DNA of 40,004 nt from a virus (IMGVR_UViG_3300029787_000122:1-40004); one strand, 5' to 3'. Counted from the first letter of the stretch, positions 20,701-29,193 are shown. Translations and numbers: made by a program. Notes: generated by a model not told the origin, from the letters alone.

Positions 20701-23314
20701 CGAGGCCGTTGCCGCCACGAGTGCCCTGGAATCCCGGCACCTCTGATTCGCCAAAAAATGCATGAAAGTTTGACTCACTCAGATCGCCAGGGATCGCCGT
20801 ATCGCCATCCATGACAAAATAAAGAGCACCGGGACCGCCCGGTGCGCCAGTGCCTGGGTAAGCTCGTGACCAGCTGTTTGCCTGATAGTAATCAGGAGGC
20901 ACTTCCGCATCGCCACCAGATAGATCAATCAGGCCGTTTTCACCAATGGCAAAGCCTCGACAAATGATAGCGAGGCCGGCGCCGGAGCTTCCGCCATCAG
21001 AGCCAGGCCCCAGATATGTCAACTCCGCTCCAGGCTGAAGCTGAACAGATGGCAGCTTGCCAAGACCGCCGCCGCCATGCCCACTCCCGCCCCAGAGATA
21101 GGCGGGCAGACCCCTCAGTTTTCCGTCCGATACATCAAGGCCGGAACGTGCAGCGCTTACTACCAGGCCGCCAACCGGCTCCAAATCATAAAAGGAATCT
21201 GTGAAATCAAAATCCAATATCTGAATATATGGGTTGGGGGTGTAGGAACGATAAAACCACCGGTAATTCTCAAAATTGCTTGCCTGCTGAATGACGCCAT
21301 CAGACTGGGGCATGGATTCTGCCCGCAGATAACCAGCAAGGCCCTTGTTGTCAGAGTCCCACTTGAAATAGCGAGCCTCATAGACAGGGTCTGTGGTCAG
21401 CTCATCGACGCCCGCACCACCTGGCTGCCCATTTCCGCGACCATCCAGCGTGCCGTTGTTCTGGAAGTAGCCAGCCACACGGAGCTGCACGTTTTTGGTG
21501 AGCGTGACGGTCACATCCCCGTCGATTGTTAAATCCTCAGGGCACCAGTAGATGGCCGTATCATCAGCAATTGAGGCATGCCCGGTCAGGGTGATGTCTG
21601 CCGTAATTCTCCGCTCGCCGGCCTCTTCAAGCACTGCGCCAGGGAAGTTGGCCGCACTGATCTCGGTGCCTTCGCTCTGATACCAGCTGAGCGGTAATGC
21701 TGAGCCAAACTGGTCCACCGGCAATTCGCTGGCCCGCTGACTGGAGCCAAACAGATCAACCGTGACCTTGCCGGTTTGCCAATCCACCTTGACCTGCTGA
21801 ACCTCGAAGTTACGGTTCAGGGTCACGTCCACCTGGTCGGTGCTGTAGTCCTTAACCCCGGCCAGATTGACCCGGACAATATCGCCTACTTCCAGATCGT
21901 TGTTCTCTGGGGAGAGTTCGAGGGATGTGCGCAGTGGGGGGCCAGCATAGCGATCCCGCAGGCTGTCCAGGATGTTCTTGATGGTAGTATAGGTGTGCCG
22001 CTCGGCAGAAAGGCCCCGGAACTCAATCTCCAGAGTTTCGGACTGACCATTGCGTTCGATAGAGCCCGAGTCAAGCAGACGGTTCACCCGGGTAAAGGCT
22101 TCTTTGCGCTGGTTCCAGTTCCAGAAGACCAGGATGTCGTTGATCATCCCGCCCATGTCGTGGTTCAGGGTCGGGGCGCTCAGCACATTGCTTTCATTCA
22201 GCTCCCGCGAATAGCCGCTTTGGGAGGGAATCAGGGTCATGCGGCGCAGGCCGAGCTGACCATCCGAATAGATGGGTGGGTAGCACCCCATGAGCCGGAA
22301 AACCTGCTCTTCTACGAACTTCTTACCGCTCTCCTTCTCAACGCCGGACAAAAGGACGGACAGACCCTCATCAAAATCATCCAGATCCCAAAGATCGGCG
22401 CCAATGTTTAAGTATTCCGATGTGCGGATGAACTCAGGGCCCACGCCCATGTGCCAGTGATCTGGCAGGTATTCGCCCGGGTATCCGTAAATTGAGCCGG
22501 TCAGCAGCGCGTAGGCCAGCATCGGCGCCGGCATGTCCAGGTAGACGTATTCGGTCACCTTGGGCGCATTGTCGCGCTTTTCGTCTGGGTCCACCTCAAT
22601 GGTCAGCGGTGTGGTGCCCAGGACGCCACGTGTCACCTGCCTCAGCGTATTGGTGCTTTCATCAACCTCCTCGGCCATGGCGATTTCAAAGGCGTCATTC
22701 TCGCCCTCAAGTCGCACCAGGCAGATGCTCTTGCCGCTGGCCAGCGTCCGCCCGGAAGGGCTCACGGGCTGCTTCACCAGCTTCAGGCCATTGACGGAGT
22801 ACACCTCAATCTCCGTGTCATCCGCAGCTAGGGAGGCGCTGAGCGTGGTCTCCTTCAGAACGAAGATGTCATCACGCATCTGGCGCTGAATATCAGCGCA
22901 CTTGAAGGTGTATTCCTGCTCTTTGTAAGAGGCGCCCTGAATCAGCTGGGTTTGCACCAGGGTGAATGAGGACCAGGACAGCCCAGCAAAGCCCGCGTAA
23001 TACCGAACCCGCTTGTTCCGCAGACCCTTATCGTCGTTCAACTTGGCCTGCTGCAGCTCGGTCAGCCCTTCATCAGCAATGCGCACGGTCATGGAGCCGA
23101 TCTTGCTGTTGGCCTTGTCCGGGTCCAGCTTCTGGCTGGTGCTGTCCACCCGGGTCAGCACGCCATCGGTCACATTGGCGCCAGAAAGCCCTTCTATCGG
23201 GTGGCTGGTGAAGTAGTGGTAATCCTCGCCGCCAAAATCGAACTCAATAACAAAGCGCGGCTCTCGGACTGCTAGGGCGTTAAGGGAGCCAAAAGCGCTG
23301 TTATGCGTTCTCAT
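17795..23314 (-). CDS. Giant tail tip/fibre protein (J-like, 1839 aa)
   Basis: The largest gene. The N-terminal ~560 residues look like a central tail hub (FVIEFDFGGEDYHYF, SMTVRIADEGL, VEVDPDEKR), then a Gly-rich domain (about 610-870), fibronectin-III-like domains (about 930-1020 and 1175-1265), a J-type stalk with TASKIVTGTLAATEKISVAG, a tandem pair of EGDLWFDTDDGN/VGDLWYNDTTK modules (about 1430-1540), and a C-terminal 200-residue beta domain resembling a concanavalin/SPRY-like lectin (AKISVANSGVTWDNSG ... FYKDGVFMGDAYGG). It thus combines hub, side fibre stalk and likely receptor-binding head. Its start overlaps the previous gene by 14 nt. Confidence 0.88.
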   Translation of the reverse strand: MRTHNSAFGSLNALAVREPRFVIEFDFGGEDYHYFTSHPIEGLSGANVTDGVLTRVDSTSQKLDPDKANSKIGSMTVRIADEGLTELQQAKLNDDKGLRNKRVRYYAGFAGLSWSSFTLVQTQLIQGASYKEQEYTFKCADIQRQMRDDIFVLKETTLSASLAADDTEIEVYSVNGLKLVKQPVSPSGRTLASGKSICLVRLEGENDAFEIAMAEEVDESTNTLRQVTRGVLGTTPLTIEVDPDEKRDNAPKVTEYVYLDMPAPMLAYALLTGSIYGYPGEYLPDHWHMGVGPEFIRTSEYLNIGADLWDLDDFDEGLSVLLSGVEKESGKKFVEEQVFRLMGCYPPIYSDGQLGLRRMTLIPSQSGYSRELNESNVLSAPTLNHDMGGMINDILVFWNWNQRKEAFTRVNRLLDSGSIERNGQSETLEIEFRGLSAERHTYTTIKNILDSLRDRYAGPPLRTSLELSPENNDLEVGDIVRVNLAGVKDYSTDQVDVTLNRNFEVQQVKVDWQTGKVTVDLFGSSQRASELPVDQFGSALPLSWYQSEGTEISAANFPGAVLEEAGERRITADITLTGHASIADDTAIYWCPEDLTIDGDVTVTLTKNVQLRVAGYFQNNGTLDGRGNGQPGGAGVDELTTDPVYEARYFKWDSDNKGLAGYLRAESMPQSDGVIQQASNFENYRWFYRSYTPNPYIQILDFDFTDSFYDLEPVGGLVVSAARSGLDVSDGKLRGLPAYLWGGSGHGGGGLGKLPSVQLQPGAELTYLGPGSDGGSSGAGLAIICRGFAIGENGLIDLSGGDAEVPPDYYQANSWSRAYPGTGAPGGPGALYFVMDGDTAIPGDLSESNFHAFFGESEVPGFQGTRGGNGLGFMGATLPGVYGFFNDGTDKIVSPLYSPQPTPLNVWQSAYVVHQLTGTIAVTPDIPEETENPVSVTVAELTNTPRSANANLSTIEVAVQPPGVSSYKYAVIEYREKGDRGWFEVGPASPEVGFVVPSDGKTYEIRARGVSLSGNVVPDAPIQEITTTKVLNAEPGDEDVDDVVEVPNVHGLELFEQGNDAVFGGRDAKFVWRKTSVTEWLEMGSEGQMGASRGSLDLYFKDYQVEVWADGSLVRTEWVNDPAFVYTYEKNAEDYAREQGQAGAWRAFEVRVYCRGRQNQLSAQAAKLAVENVAPELPDAITVSASFRSLQIDYDPPEDLDYKETRVWLSQSEGFTPGPANQVAQAYGGPVVIAGLADNTEYFLRFATYDAFGQGTMSAEFSVTTPSLAAAEVDGLSPWATVTDADKAFIDENLDDDAIEGTKIVKLTASKIVTGTLAATEKISVAGQVESVVGDAVATLGPKSADSKTGMITYQYDGVTLFAVYSDGSAAFSGAVTITGGSGYANLSDKPGSLDDISGSEYSQLNQAASDASQALSDAASAQSTADGKIQSFYQTTEPASGMSEGDLWFDTDDGNHPYRFDGSSWVDAQDSGISQALSDASNAQATADGKVTTFFATSTPTAEGVGDLWYNDTTKVMKRWNGTSWVDTATAGADWSSNLQNIPSRLGDTPTAGLNLTATHLGYYDGTNWRAFIENDGTFYFGDGSLNYVQYDGSELSIGRDTKFFGAAAYNNPGVYIEAIITSPGSFDSLFKLETDGDADYAYLSTQGVRISCNSDDAAPGNFYCFAQSYMQLGATAKSIPPTFERSFSAKISVANSGVTWDNSGTGDAEPYVSLLSCNKGARYMSIGIYRGGMFGRVASGIFPGATDYDTPIDFGVTPGSASTVFSGVVEVRWDHINQVFSFYKDGVFMGDAYGGIPFSGELGGFKFLTTSVNAEEESSGHATVASAIFSHLIFSQE

Positions 23315-23711
23315 CGAATACCTTCACTTGCCATGAATAGGAGTAGAAACCAGCGGAATTAACCAGCCTTTTGGAAGGATTGCCGCGCAATTTGTAGCTA
23401 ACCGGGGCAACCGGGCTGCCTGGCTCCCCCATCAGGTCCAGGGTGAACGGCTCGCCGGCGGCCACGGACATCAGGAACTCACGCATCTGGGCAAGCAGCG
23501 CCACATCATCAATGGCCACCGTGCTGAAGCTGTCCCGTTCTTCAATGCGGTAAAAGGTGGTGAAGTCCTTGCCGGAAAGCGTGGTGAGCGTGTTTTCCTC
23601 ACGATTGAAGCTTGGAGAAACTCCCTCAATGCCCACTTCCAGCTCATAGGACTGTCCGGCAGTGTGCCCAGCAACAAGGCCGCGCTTTGCCGTGTAGATA
23701 ATTACTGCCAT
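23301..23711 (-). CDS. Distal/minor tail protein (136 aa)
   Basis: The ATG at 23711 (GGAGA before it) is chosen over 23726. The protein starts MAVIIYTAKRGLVAGHTAGQSYELEVG and contains EGVSPSFNREENTLTTLSGKDFTTFYRIEERDSFSTVAI. This is the pattern of a small siphovirus distal tail component between tape measure and hub genes. It overlaps the hub start by 14 nt. Confidence 0.7.
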   Translation of the reverse strand: MAVIIYTAKRGLVAGHTAGQSYELEVGIEGVSPSFNREENTLTTLSGKDFTTFYRIEERDSFSTVAIDDVALLAQMREFLMSVAAGEPFTLDLMGEPGSPVAPVSYKLRGNPSKRLVNSAGFYSYSWQVKVFDENA

Positions 23712-23777
23712 GCTTTCTCCAGGCATAAAAGGGCCCCATAGGGAGGAGCCTGTGGCACTCTTTGCTTGGCTGTCATA

Positions 23778-23936
23778 TCAGGACATTGCCCGAATAAGCT
23801 CAGGGAGCCGCCAAATCACGAGCAGCACCACAGGCAGCGTTATCAGCGCCCAAAACCTTGAGTTCGGTATTTCCACGAGCAACCTCCTGACGTGCTTGGC
23901 AACTTCTCCCAAGCCCAAAAAATTGGTAAAGTTCAC
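23778..23936 (-). CDS. Small membrane protein (52 aa) between two tail genes
   Basis: A GTG at 23936 with AAGGAG eight bases before it opens a 52-codon frame. The protein has a soluble, basic first part (LGEVAKHVRRLLVEIP) and then one membrane helix (FWALITLPVVLLVIWRL). It lies upstream of the small tail gene and downstream of a strong terminator. Such a gene is not part of the tail assembly pathway and may be an accessory (moron-type) gene. Confidence 0.6.
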   Translation of the reverse strand: MNFTNFLGLGEVAKHVRRLLVEIPNSRFWALITLPVVLLVIWRLPELIRAMS

Positions 23937-24002
23937 TTATTGAACTCCTTGCTCTGATCAAGGGTTTGATCCCGCTTCCCTGCTATTCCCAGGGGGGCGG
24001 AA

Positions 24003-24040
24003 TGAAAAAGCCCCGACAGGTGACGGCCTGCCGGGGCTTT
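24003..24040. terminator. Bidirectional terminator
   Basis: AAAAAGCCCCGACAGG ... CCTGCCGGGGCTTTGTTTT forms a long stem. On the minus strand it ends in CTTTTTC, on the plus in CTTTGTTTT. Bases 24041-24100, between this and the next terminator, hold no ORF of interest. Confidence 0.85.
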
Positions 24041-24100
24041 GTTTTATCTGCTTTACATTGGGGCTGCGTTCGCCAGCCCTGCGCACCAAACGCCGGGCAT

Positions 24101-24124
24101 AAAAAAACCCGCCGGAGCGGGTTT
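24101..24124 (-). terminator. Terminator of the lipoprotein gene
   Basis: AAACCCGC and GCGGGTTT around a CGGA loop, followed on the minus strand by seven Ts. It ends the transcript of the lipoprotein gene. Confidence 0.9.
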
Positions 24125-24139
24125 CTTGGGTCTGCTTTC

Positions 24140-24559
24140 TCAGTCGCAGGCCATTCGTATTACCTTCAAATTGAAACTGTCTCTGGTGCTCTCAACTACA
24201 ACTTTGCCACCTGCAAGCTGCATAAACCTTCGATAGCCTACATACCCGCCATACGAGTTCTTTGCATTAACCTCACCGCAAACAGCATGGTTGCCACTGT
24301 CATCCTTCATTCCGGCAACCTCATATAAGTTGCGGAATTTGGCACTATCCGGGTCTTTCAGGCCATTCTTGGCAGCCTCCATGGCTTCAGCTGCTCTCTT
24401 TTCAGTTATTGGAAGCCTCTCTCTTGGCTTCTTGGGTGGCAAGGGCTTCTCTATCTTCTGGGATAATGTCGGTTCAGTCTTGCCCGGCGGAGTAGCGCAC
24501 CCGTAAACAGCCAATACGAGAATCGGAATCAGGGCCGCCTTGCAGATCTTTGATGTCAT
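24140..24559 (-). CDS. Phage-encoded lipoprotein (accessory gene)
   Basis: A 139-residue protein with a lipoprotein signal: N-terminus MTSKICKAALIPILVLAVYGC, with Cys in a VYGC lipobox, so lipid-anchored in the envelope. After a Pro/Lys-rich spacer (LPPKKPRERLP) comes a folded domain with KDPDSAKFRNL, VCGEVNAKNSYGGYVGYRRFM and a C-terminal Cys; such Cys-containing GGY motifs occur in small prophage and bacterial lipoproteins of unknown role. The ATG at 24559 has an AAGGA upstream; the longer frame from 24751 overlaps the tape measure gene. A candidate promoter and strong terminator surround it, so it looks like a moron expressed from the prophage; superinfection exclusion is possible. Confidence 0.75.
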   Translation of the reverse strand: MTSKICKAALIPILVLAVYGCATPPGKTEPTLSQKIEKPLPPKKPRERLPITEKRAAEAMEAAKNGLKDPDSAKFRNLYEVAGMKDDSGNHAVCGEVNAKNSYGGYVGYRRFMQLAGGKVVVESTRDSFNLKVIRMACD

Positions 24560-24588
24560 ATCGGTTTCCTTTCCCTTGTGGACCTCAA

Positions 24589-24617
24589 ATCCTATTTCAC
24601 CAAGACTTACCCGTCCA
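24589..24617 (-). promoter_or_regulatory. Candidate promoter of the lipoprotein gene
   Basis: On the minus strand TGGACG (24617-24612) with a 17-bp spacer to TAGGAT (24594-24589). Each hexamer matches 4 of 6, so it is weak, but it lies in the short gap between tape measure and lipoprotein where a moron promoter is expected. Confidence 0.35.
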
Positions 24618-24635
24618 CATGGCCGCTTCAAGCGG

Positions 24636-27572
24636 TCAGTCCCCAGACAGTTCCCGGCCTTGGCGACTAGTCTTGTTGATAAGCACGTAATCAAGATCAT
24701 TGATCTGCTCGCCCAGCTTGCCAACCAGGGCTTGAGTGAGGCTGTCCTCATCCAACCCGTTCACGTCGCCTTGGAAGTAAATGTTTATCCCGTTGCCGTT
24801 ACCACCGCCTGCCCCATCAAGCTGAACAGGTGCCGGCGCAGCTGGAACCGTCTGAACTCCTCCGCTTATTCCAGGGCTTCCGCCCAAAGACCCACCTCCG
24901 CCTCCGCCAAAAGTGGTTGACTGAATGGCGCTCACCCGCGCAAAGCCGGTCAGCAATAACGCAGCAGAAGCCGGGATTGCAGCCCATATTGGCAAGTCCT
25001 TAAAGACTCGAACAGAGCCGGCAATGGTGTCTACGGTTGCTTGAGCGATTGCTGCCGCTTTGCCGATCTCAAACATCTTGCGGTTTTCGCTCGACATCAG
25101 GCCAGATAGCATTCCAAGGTATCCGCTCGTAATAGAAACCCGACTCTCCCATTCGGCTCTCTTCATCGCTGTCAGGTTTTTCTCATGGTTCTCCTCTTCG
25201 TCCATGATGGCAGCATCCCACTTAGCCTTATTGTCATAGTCAGCTGCGCGGGCGGCCTCAAGAATTTCTAGCCGGTTCTGGTGATGAAGATTAAGCAGCT
25301 CTTCCTCTGTTGCGTACTGCTCCAGAAGCTGCTCGCCTCCATCTATTTTCTTCTGCCGCTCTGCCTCCATCTCGGCAATGATTTCGGCTGCAGCCCGGCG
25401 CGACTCAAGGTTTCTCTCTATGGCGTCCTTCTCGGCCTCATGGGCATCAATAGTGGCGTATGCCTGCTCTGCGGCCCGGAGCTGACTCTGCGTGGCACCA
25501 TCGACAGCCAGCTTGTACAGATCCGCCTGGGTGGCGGTCATGCCCAGGGTTTGGGCTTCAAGGTTCAGGGCGTCGATGCGCTTCTGGATGGCGTCGGAGC
25601 CGCCTGAGTTGCTGCCACCGCCAGAGGGCTTATCTTCCGGCTTATCGCCTGACCCGCTTCCACCACCTTCGGCGATCTCGAACAGCCGGGAGAATGTAGC
25701 CCGATAGTCCTCTGCTTTTTGCTGGACTGTATCCAGCTCTGCACGCAGCTCAATAAGCCGTTTCTTCCAGTTATCCGCGCTTCGATCTTCTGGGTTTCGC
25801 TCAAGGAGTAACTGGTAGCTCTGGATGCTGTTATAGAGACGGATCGCTTCGTCTTGCAGGTCCTCGAAGGGCTGCTCCAGGTCCATCAGCTTCTTCTGGG
25901 CCTGCGCTGATGTCAGTCGCTCGAAAGAGCCGGCCAGCTTGTCGATCTCGGAATCCAGATCAACGGCTTTCTCGCTTGCCTCATCAGCACTGGTGGCAAA
26001 GTAGCCCAGCGCCAGGACAGCGGTTGTCACCACCCCTACGGGACCACCCAGGAGGCCCATGGCACCAGATGCTGCCCGGGCGGCAACGCTGGCACGGCCT
26101 GATGCTACGGCTGCGGCATTTGCGGCAGCAGTATGCGCAGCCTGGGCGGATGAGGCTCTGGCCGTCGCCTTGGTCAGGTTGTCCATGGCGAAGGCGTGGG
26201 CATTGGTGCCTGCCGTGGCCTTGGCGTCCGCAATTGCGCGCTGCTGGATGGTACGGGCAGCGATCAGCTCCGCTTCAGTTCGGCGGGCAATGGCGGCCGC
26301 GGCCATGGCCTCTGCCTTGGCGTCCGCGATCGAGGCCACCACAGAGCGACCCTTGGCAGCTGCGTAGCTGGCAACAGCTGCCGTGGCCCTGCCGGCCACC
26401 AGAACCGCCAGGCCTTCGATGACGGCGGACAGCTGCTCGGTGCTCTCTTGAGCCTCACCCAGGGTGTCACCGTAACCAGACCACAGGCGGACTAGGTTGG
26501 TGGCTGTCTGGGTAGCAGAGCGCATCAGCCCGGCCTGCGAGTCCCCGATACCGATAAACGCCACATCGACTGCACTGAAGAACGAATCAATATCACCCTG
26601 CAGGGTGTCGAGCTGATCAGATGCCGTTGCGGCGGCCTGTCCAGTAGATGCAAGGCGGCTTTCCATCGTCCGCAAAGCGGCTGAGCCATTGCTCAGCAGC
26701 GCGGCCAGTGCCGGCCCTGCCTCTGCCCCGAATACGGAAACTGCCTTGCTGGCCGTGACTCCCTGAGCCTCCAGATCCGCAATGATGTCCACCAGCGGCC
26801 GGAAGTTACCAGCAGCATCACGCACGGAAACACCAAGGTCAGAAGCTTTTTCGGGCAATTCGTTGAAGATGGCGCGCAGGCCGGTACCGGCACGTTCGCC
26901 GTTACCGAATGCGGTGGTGAGGAGACCGAGGGTGGCCGTCGTGGCCTCAAGGGACTGGTCGAGTGCTGCTGCTGTGGGGCCGGCATTGCGCATGGCCACC
27001 TGCAGGCGGTCCACATTCAGTGCGCTGGCACCGATAGATGCCGTAAAGACATCTGCTACGCGGCCAGATTCAGAGGCATCCAGCCGGAACTGATTGAGCG
27101 TTGAGGTCATCAGCTCAGTTGCTCGCCCCAGCTCCGCCTGCCCTGCCTCGGCCAGGTTAAGCACGTTCTCCAGGGAGGCCATCTGCTCTGTGGCGCTCTG
27201 GCCGCTTGAGGCCAAGGCATAGAGAGCTTCGGTGGTTTGAGCTGGGTTGAACCGGGTGGAAGCAGCAGCTCGGAGGGCGGATTCTGCCAGCTGATCCAGC
27301 TCCTCCGCCGTGGCGCCGGATACAGCGCCCACGTTCTTCATCCCCTGTTCGAAACTGGCTGTTCCCTGGAGGATGGAACGGAAGAACTGTGAAGTAGCAA
27401 CAGTGGCCAGCGCGGCGCCAAGCAGCTTCAGGCCACCGGTCATCTGATCCGTGGCACGGGTTACCTTGCCCTCGGTCAGTTCGGCTTGACGCCCCAGGCG
27501 ATCGAGGTGGCGCTGACCTCCATCGACTTGGGTGCTATCAACCGCCAGTACGAGACGCGCTGTTTCTGTCAT
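24636..27572 (-). CDS. Tape measure protein
   Basis: A 978-residue protein that sets tail length; by the known 1.5 angstrom per residue rule the tail would be about 150 nm, which fits a siphovirus. The N-terminus is DSTQVDGGQRHLDRLGR; then a TP901-type region (FEQGMKNVGAVSGATAEELDQL, TRFNPAQTTEALYALASSGQ). Long helical stretches and hydrophobic segments (GLLGGPVGVVTTAVLALGYF, WAAIPASAALLLTGFARV) follow, ending in a Gly-rich C-terminus. It overlaps the chaperone frameshift extension by 35 nt. Confidence 0.93.
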   Translation of the reverse strand: MTETARLVLAVDSTQVDGGQRHLDRLGRQAELTEGKVTRATDQMTGGLKLLGAALATVATSQFFRSILQGTASFEQGMKNVGAVSGATAEELDQLAESALRAAASTRFNPAQTTEALYALASSGQSATEQMASLENVLNLAEAGQAELGRATELMTSTLNQFRLDASESGRVADVFTASIGASALNVDRLQVAMRNAGPTAAALDQSLEATTATLGLLTTAFGNGERAGTGLRAIFNELPEKASDLGVSVRDAAGNFRPLVDIIADLEAQGVTASKAVSVFGAEAGPALAALLSNGSAALRTMESRLASTGQAAATASDQLDTLQGDIDSFFSAVDVAFIGIGDSQAGLMRSATQTATNLVRLWSGYGDTLGEAQESTEQLSAVIEGLAVLVAGRATAAVASYAAAKGRSVVASIADAKAEAMAAAAIARRTEAELIAARTIQQRAIADAKATAGTNAHAFAMDNLTKATARASSAQAAHTAAANAAAVASGRASVAARAASGAMGLLGGPVGVVTTAVLALGYFATSADEASEKAVDLDSEIDKLAGSFERLTSAQAQKKLMDLEQPFEDLQDEAIRLYNSIQSYQLLLERNPEDRSADNWKKRLIELRAELDTVQQKAEDYRATFSRLFEIAEGGGSGSGDKPEDKPSGGGSNSGGSDAIQKRIDALNLEAQTLGMTATQADLYKLAVDGATQSQLRAAEQAYATIDAHEAEKDAIERNLESRRAAAEIIAEMEAERQKKIDGGEQLLEQYATEEELLNLHHQNRLEILEAARAADYDNKAKWDAAIMDEEENHEKNLTAMKRAEWESRVSITSGYLGMLSGLMSSENRKMFEIGKAAAIAQATVDTIAGSVRVFKDLPIWAAIPASAALLLTGFARVSAIQSTTFGGGGGGSLGGSPGISGGVQTVPAAPAPVQLDGAGGGNGNGINIYFQGDVNGLDEDSLTQALVGKLGEQINDLDYVLINKTSRQGRELSGD

Positions 27573-28232
27573 GCCAGGCCTTCGCTCTGAGTTGGTCCAG
27601 ACGGCGCAACACGTCCACCTCCCAGGGAAGAAGGTGGATTTGCTTCAGTGCTGCCCAATGGTGGATCTCGGTATAGGTGCAATCGCCCAACTGGCAGAAC
27701 CACCCCCAGAGGTACTCCATACCTTCCGGGGGCGACTCAATCTTCAGGCTCTTGGGTTTTTTTCCGGTTTGCTTCCAGACCTGCTCCAGTCGCTGGCGCT
27801 GGCTGGTTCCGGTCTTGGGGTCAGGTAGATCGAGGGCTATTTGCCCTTCCGCCCAGTCGTAGAGTCGCTGGACGGTTTCGTGAAAAAACGGGCATCGTTG
27901 GAGGCGTAGCGATCAATCATGTCCCGCAGTTGGGGGGCATTACGCAACAGCTTCTGCACGTTTTCCGGGGTGCATTCCTCGTCAAAGGACCAGTCGCCCA
28001 CCAGAGCCGCAGTGAGAATCACTGTGCGATCTTCGGCTTTCGCCTCACCCTTGCCTGCGATGGCCGCCAGATCAGCACGATAGGCCTCCGCTTTCGCTTT
28101 CTGGAAGCTGTCCGACCATTGGGAGCGCACCACCAGATAGTGGTCGGTGGCTTCTCCCTCCGGGGTGCGCAAGGGCACCTTAATGCCCTCATTCGCCTTG
28201 TCGCGGGTGAAAAACGCATCCATTCCTACCAT
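27538..28232 (-). CDS. Tail assembly chaperone, -1 frameshift product (G-GT-like, 231 aa)
   Basis: The first 117 codons are those of the short chaperone; ribosomes shifting back one base at T-TTT-TTC (27888-27882) continue in an open frame to 27538, adding 114 codons. The added part has LYDWAEGQIALDLPDPKTG, then VWKQTGKKPKS and YLWGWFCQLGDCTYTEIHHW, a typical T-domain sequence of phage tail chaperones with WEVDVLRRLDQL near the end. No usual start codon lies in the extension before 27720, so frameshifting is the natural explanation. The two products guide tape measure and tube assembly, as lambda gpG and gpGT do. Confidence 0.75.
27837..28232 (-). CDS. Tail assembly chaperone, short form (G-like, 131 aa)
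   Basis: The normal-frame product, starting at TAATG with the tail tube stop. It is mixed helical (FFTRDKANEGIKVPLRTPEGEATDHYLVV, then SFQKAKAEAYRADLAAIAGKG). Gene order tube-chaperone-tape measure is that of long-tailed phages. A GGGC/GCCC hairpin lies at its stop, downstream of the slip site, and could act as a stimulator. Confidence 0.85.
   Translation of the reverse strand: MVGMDAFFTRDKANEGIKVPLRTPEGEATDHYLVVRSQWSDSFQKAKAEAYRADLAAIAGKGEAKAEDRTVILTAALVGDWSFDEECTPENVQKLLRNAPQLRDMIDRYASNDARFFTKPSSDSTTGRKGK
27882..27888 (-). other. Programmed -1 frameshift site TTTTTTC
   Basis: On the minus strand the zero-frame reading is cgT TTT TTC acg, a canonical X-XXY-YYZ heptamer. The -1 frame is open from about 27920 to 27538. 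Confidence 0.75.
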
Positions 28233-29170
28233 TACGCGGCACCTTTGGTGATTACGATTTGGCTCTCTTCGGTTTCATCGAAGAGAGCCATGAGGTCCAT
28301 GGAAATGGTCACCTCGCCTTCGCCGCTCACGTCCGGCTGGCCGCTGTTGTACTTGATGCGCGGCAGGCTAAATCCGTAAGCGTTGGTGCCATCGCTCAGG
28401 GTGAATTCCAGGCTGGATTCCGTCTCGTTGAGGAACTTCTCATAGAGGGCTTCGGACTCGAAAAAAGCAGTCACTGAACCAGACAGATTCGACCGGGCAA
28501 TGCTGATGCACTCAGCCGTATCAGAGCCCACCACAAACAAGGGGCTCAGGCCGTTTTCCAGCGTCAGGGACAGCTCGGTGATTACCGCAATGGGCGCCCC
28601 ACCTTCCTCGATGGTGCCGGAGAAGCTGTCGAACGGGTTTGCAGTGGTTGCAGCGTCATATGTGGCGCCAGCAATGGCCGTTTGCGCCGGGTCATCCATG
28701 GAGCGACCAATCAGCCCGAAGTTGCTGGTGATGATGGCATTCGGGGAGACGGTCAGGTTCCAGGTATTGAACTCGCAGCCCTTGTAGCGCAGGTACTGGC
28801 CAATGTCCGCAAAGTGACGCTCGATGGTGAACGGCCGGCGCTCAATGCCCGCCTTCAGTTCATCCGTGCCCGCGCTGGGGGTGTCTTCCTCCCAAGTACC
28901 GCACAGCACCGCTTCCAGCATGGTGTCAAAAGCGCCACCGTAGGACAGCTCACAGCTAATATCGCCGCCAATCTGCTTATTGCCGTGGCGCATATCCGCA
29001 ATCTGGCGGTCAGCTCGCAACTCCTGAGACTGGATGGTCTCTTTGGTCAGAGCCAGCGTGGTGCCGGTTTGGCGGATAGGGGTAAAAGTTGGTGTCGCAG
29101 GTGTAGTTCCGGCAACGGTTTCGGCCACCAGGGCCATAGAGTGGCGAGAGCCATTTGCAGGGCAGCCCAT
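28232..29170 (-). CDS. Major tail tube protein
   Basis: A 312-residue tail tube protein with ETVAGTTPATPTFTPIRQTG near the start and SQELRADRQIADMRHGNKQIGGDISCELSYGGAFDTMLEAVL, the signature of phage tube proteins. The C-terminal domain (VSGEGEVTISMDLMALFD) is also tube-like. A GGAGG ribosome site precedes it. It is preceded by a terminator-like hairpin, so expression may be tuned relative to the head genes. Confidence 0.88.
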   Translation of the reverse strand: MGCPANGSRHSMALVAETVAGTTPATPTFTPIRQTGTTLALTKETIQSQELRADRQIADMRHGNKQIGGDISCELSYGGAFDTMLEAVLCGTWEEDTPSAGTDELKAGIERRPFTIERHFADIGQYLRYKGCEFNTWNLTVSPNAIITSNFGLIGRSMDDPAQTAIAGATYDAATTANPFDSFSGTIEEGGAPIAVITELSLTLENGLSPLFVVGSDTAECISIARSNLSGSVTAFFESEALYEKFLNETESSLEFTLSDGTNAYGFSLPRIKYNSGQPDVSGEGEVTISMDLMALFDETEESQIVITKGAA

Positions 29171-29193
29171 AGGGAACCTCCGGTTGGGACATA

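Noticed and set aside
19640-20746. 368-aa plus-strand ORF opposite the tail tip gene
   Set aside because: His-rich, low-quality translation lying wholly within the minus-strand gene; shadow ORF.
23735-23765. Terminator upstream of the distal tail gene
   Set aside because: The GGCTCC/GGGGCC stem needs a G-T pair and has only four Ts; too weak to call.
23710-23943. 77-aa plus-strand ORF before the small tail gene
   Set aside because: It is antisense to the better-supported 52-aa membrane protein with AAGGAG and has no ribosome site.
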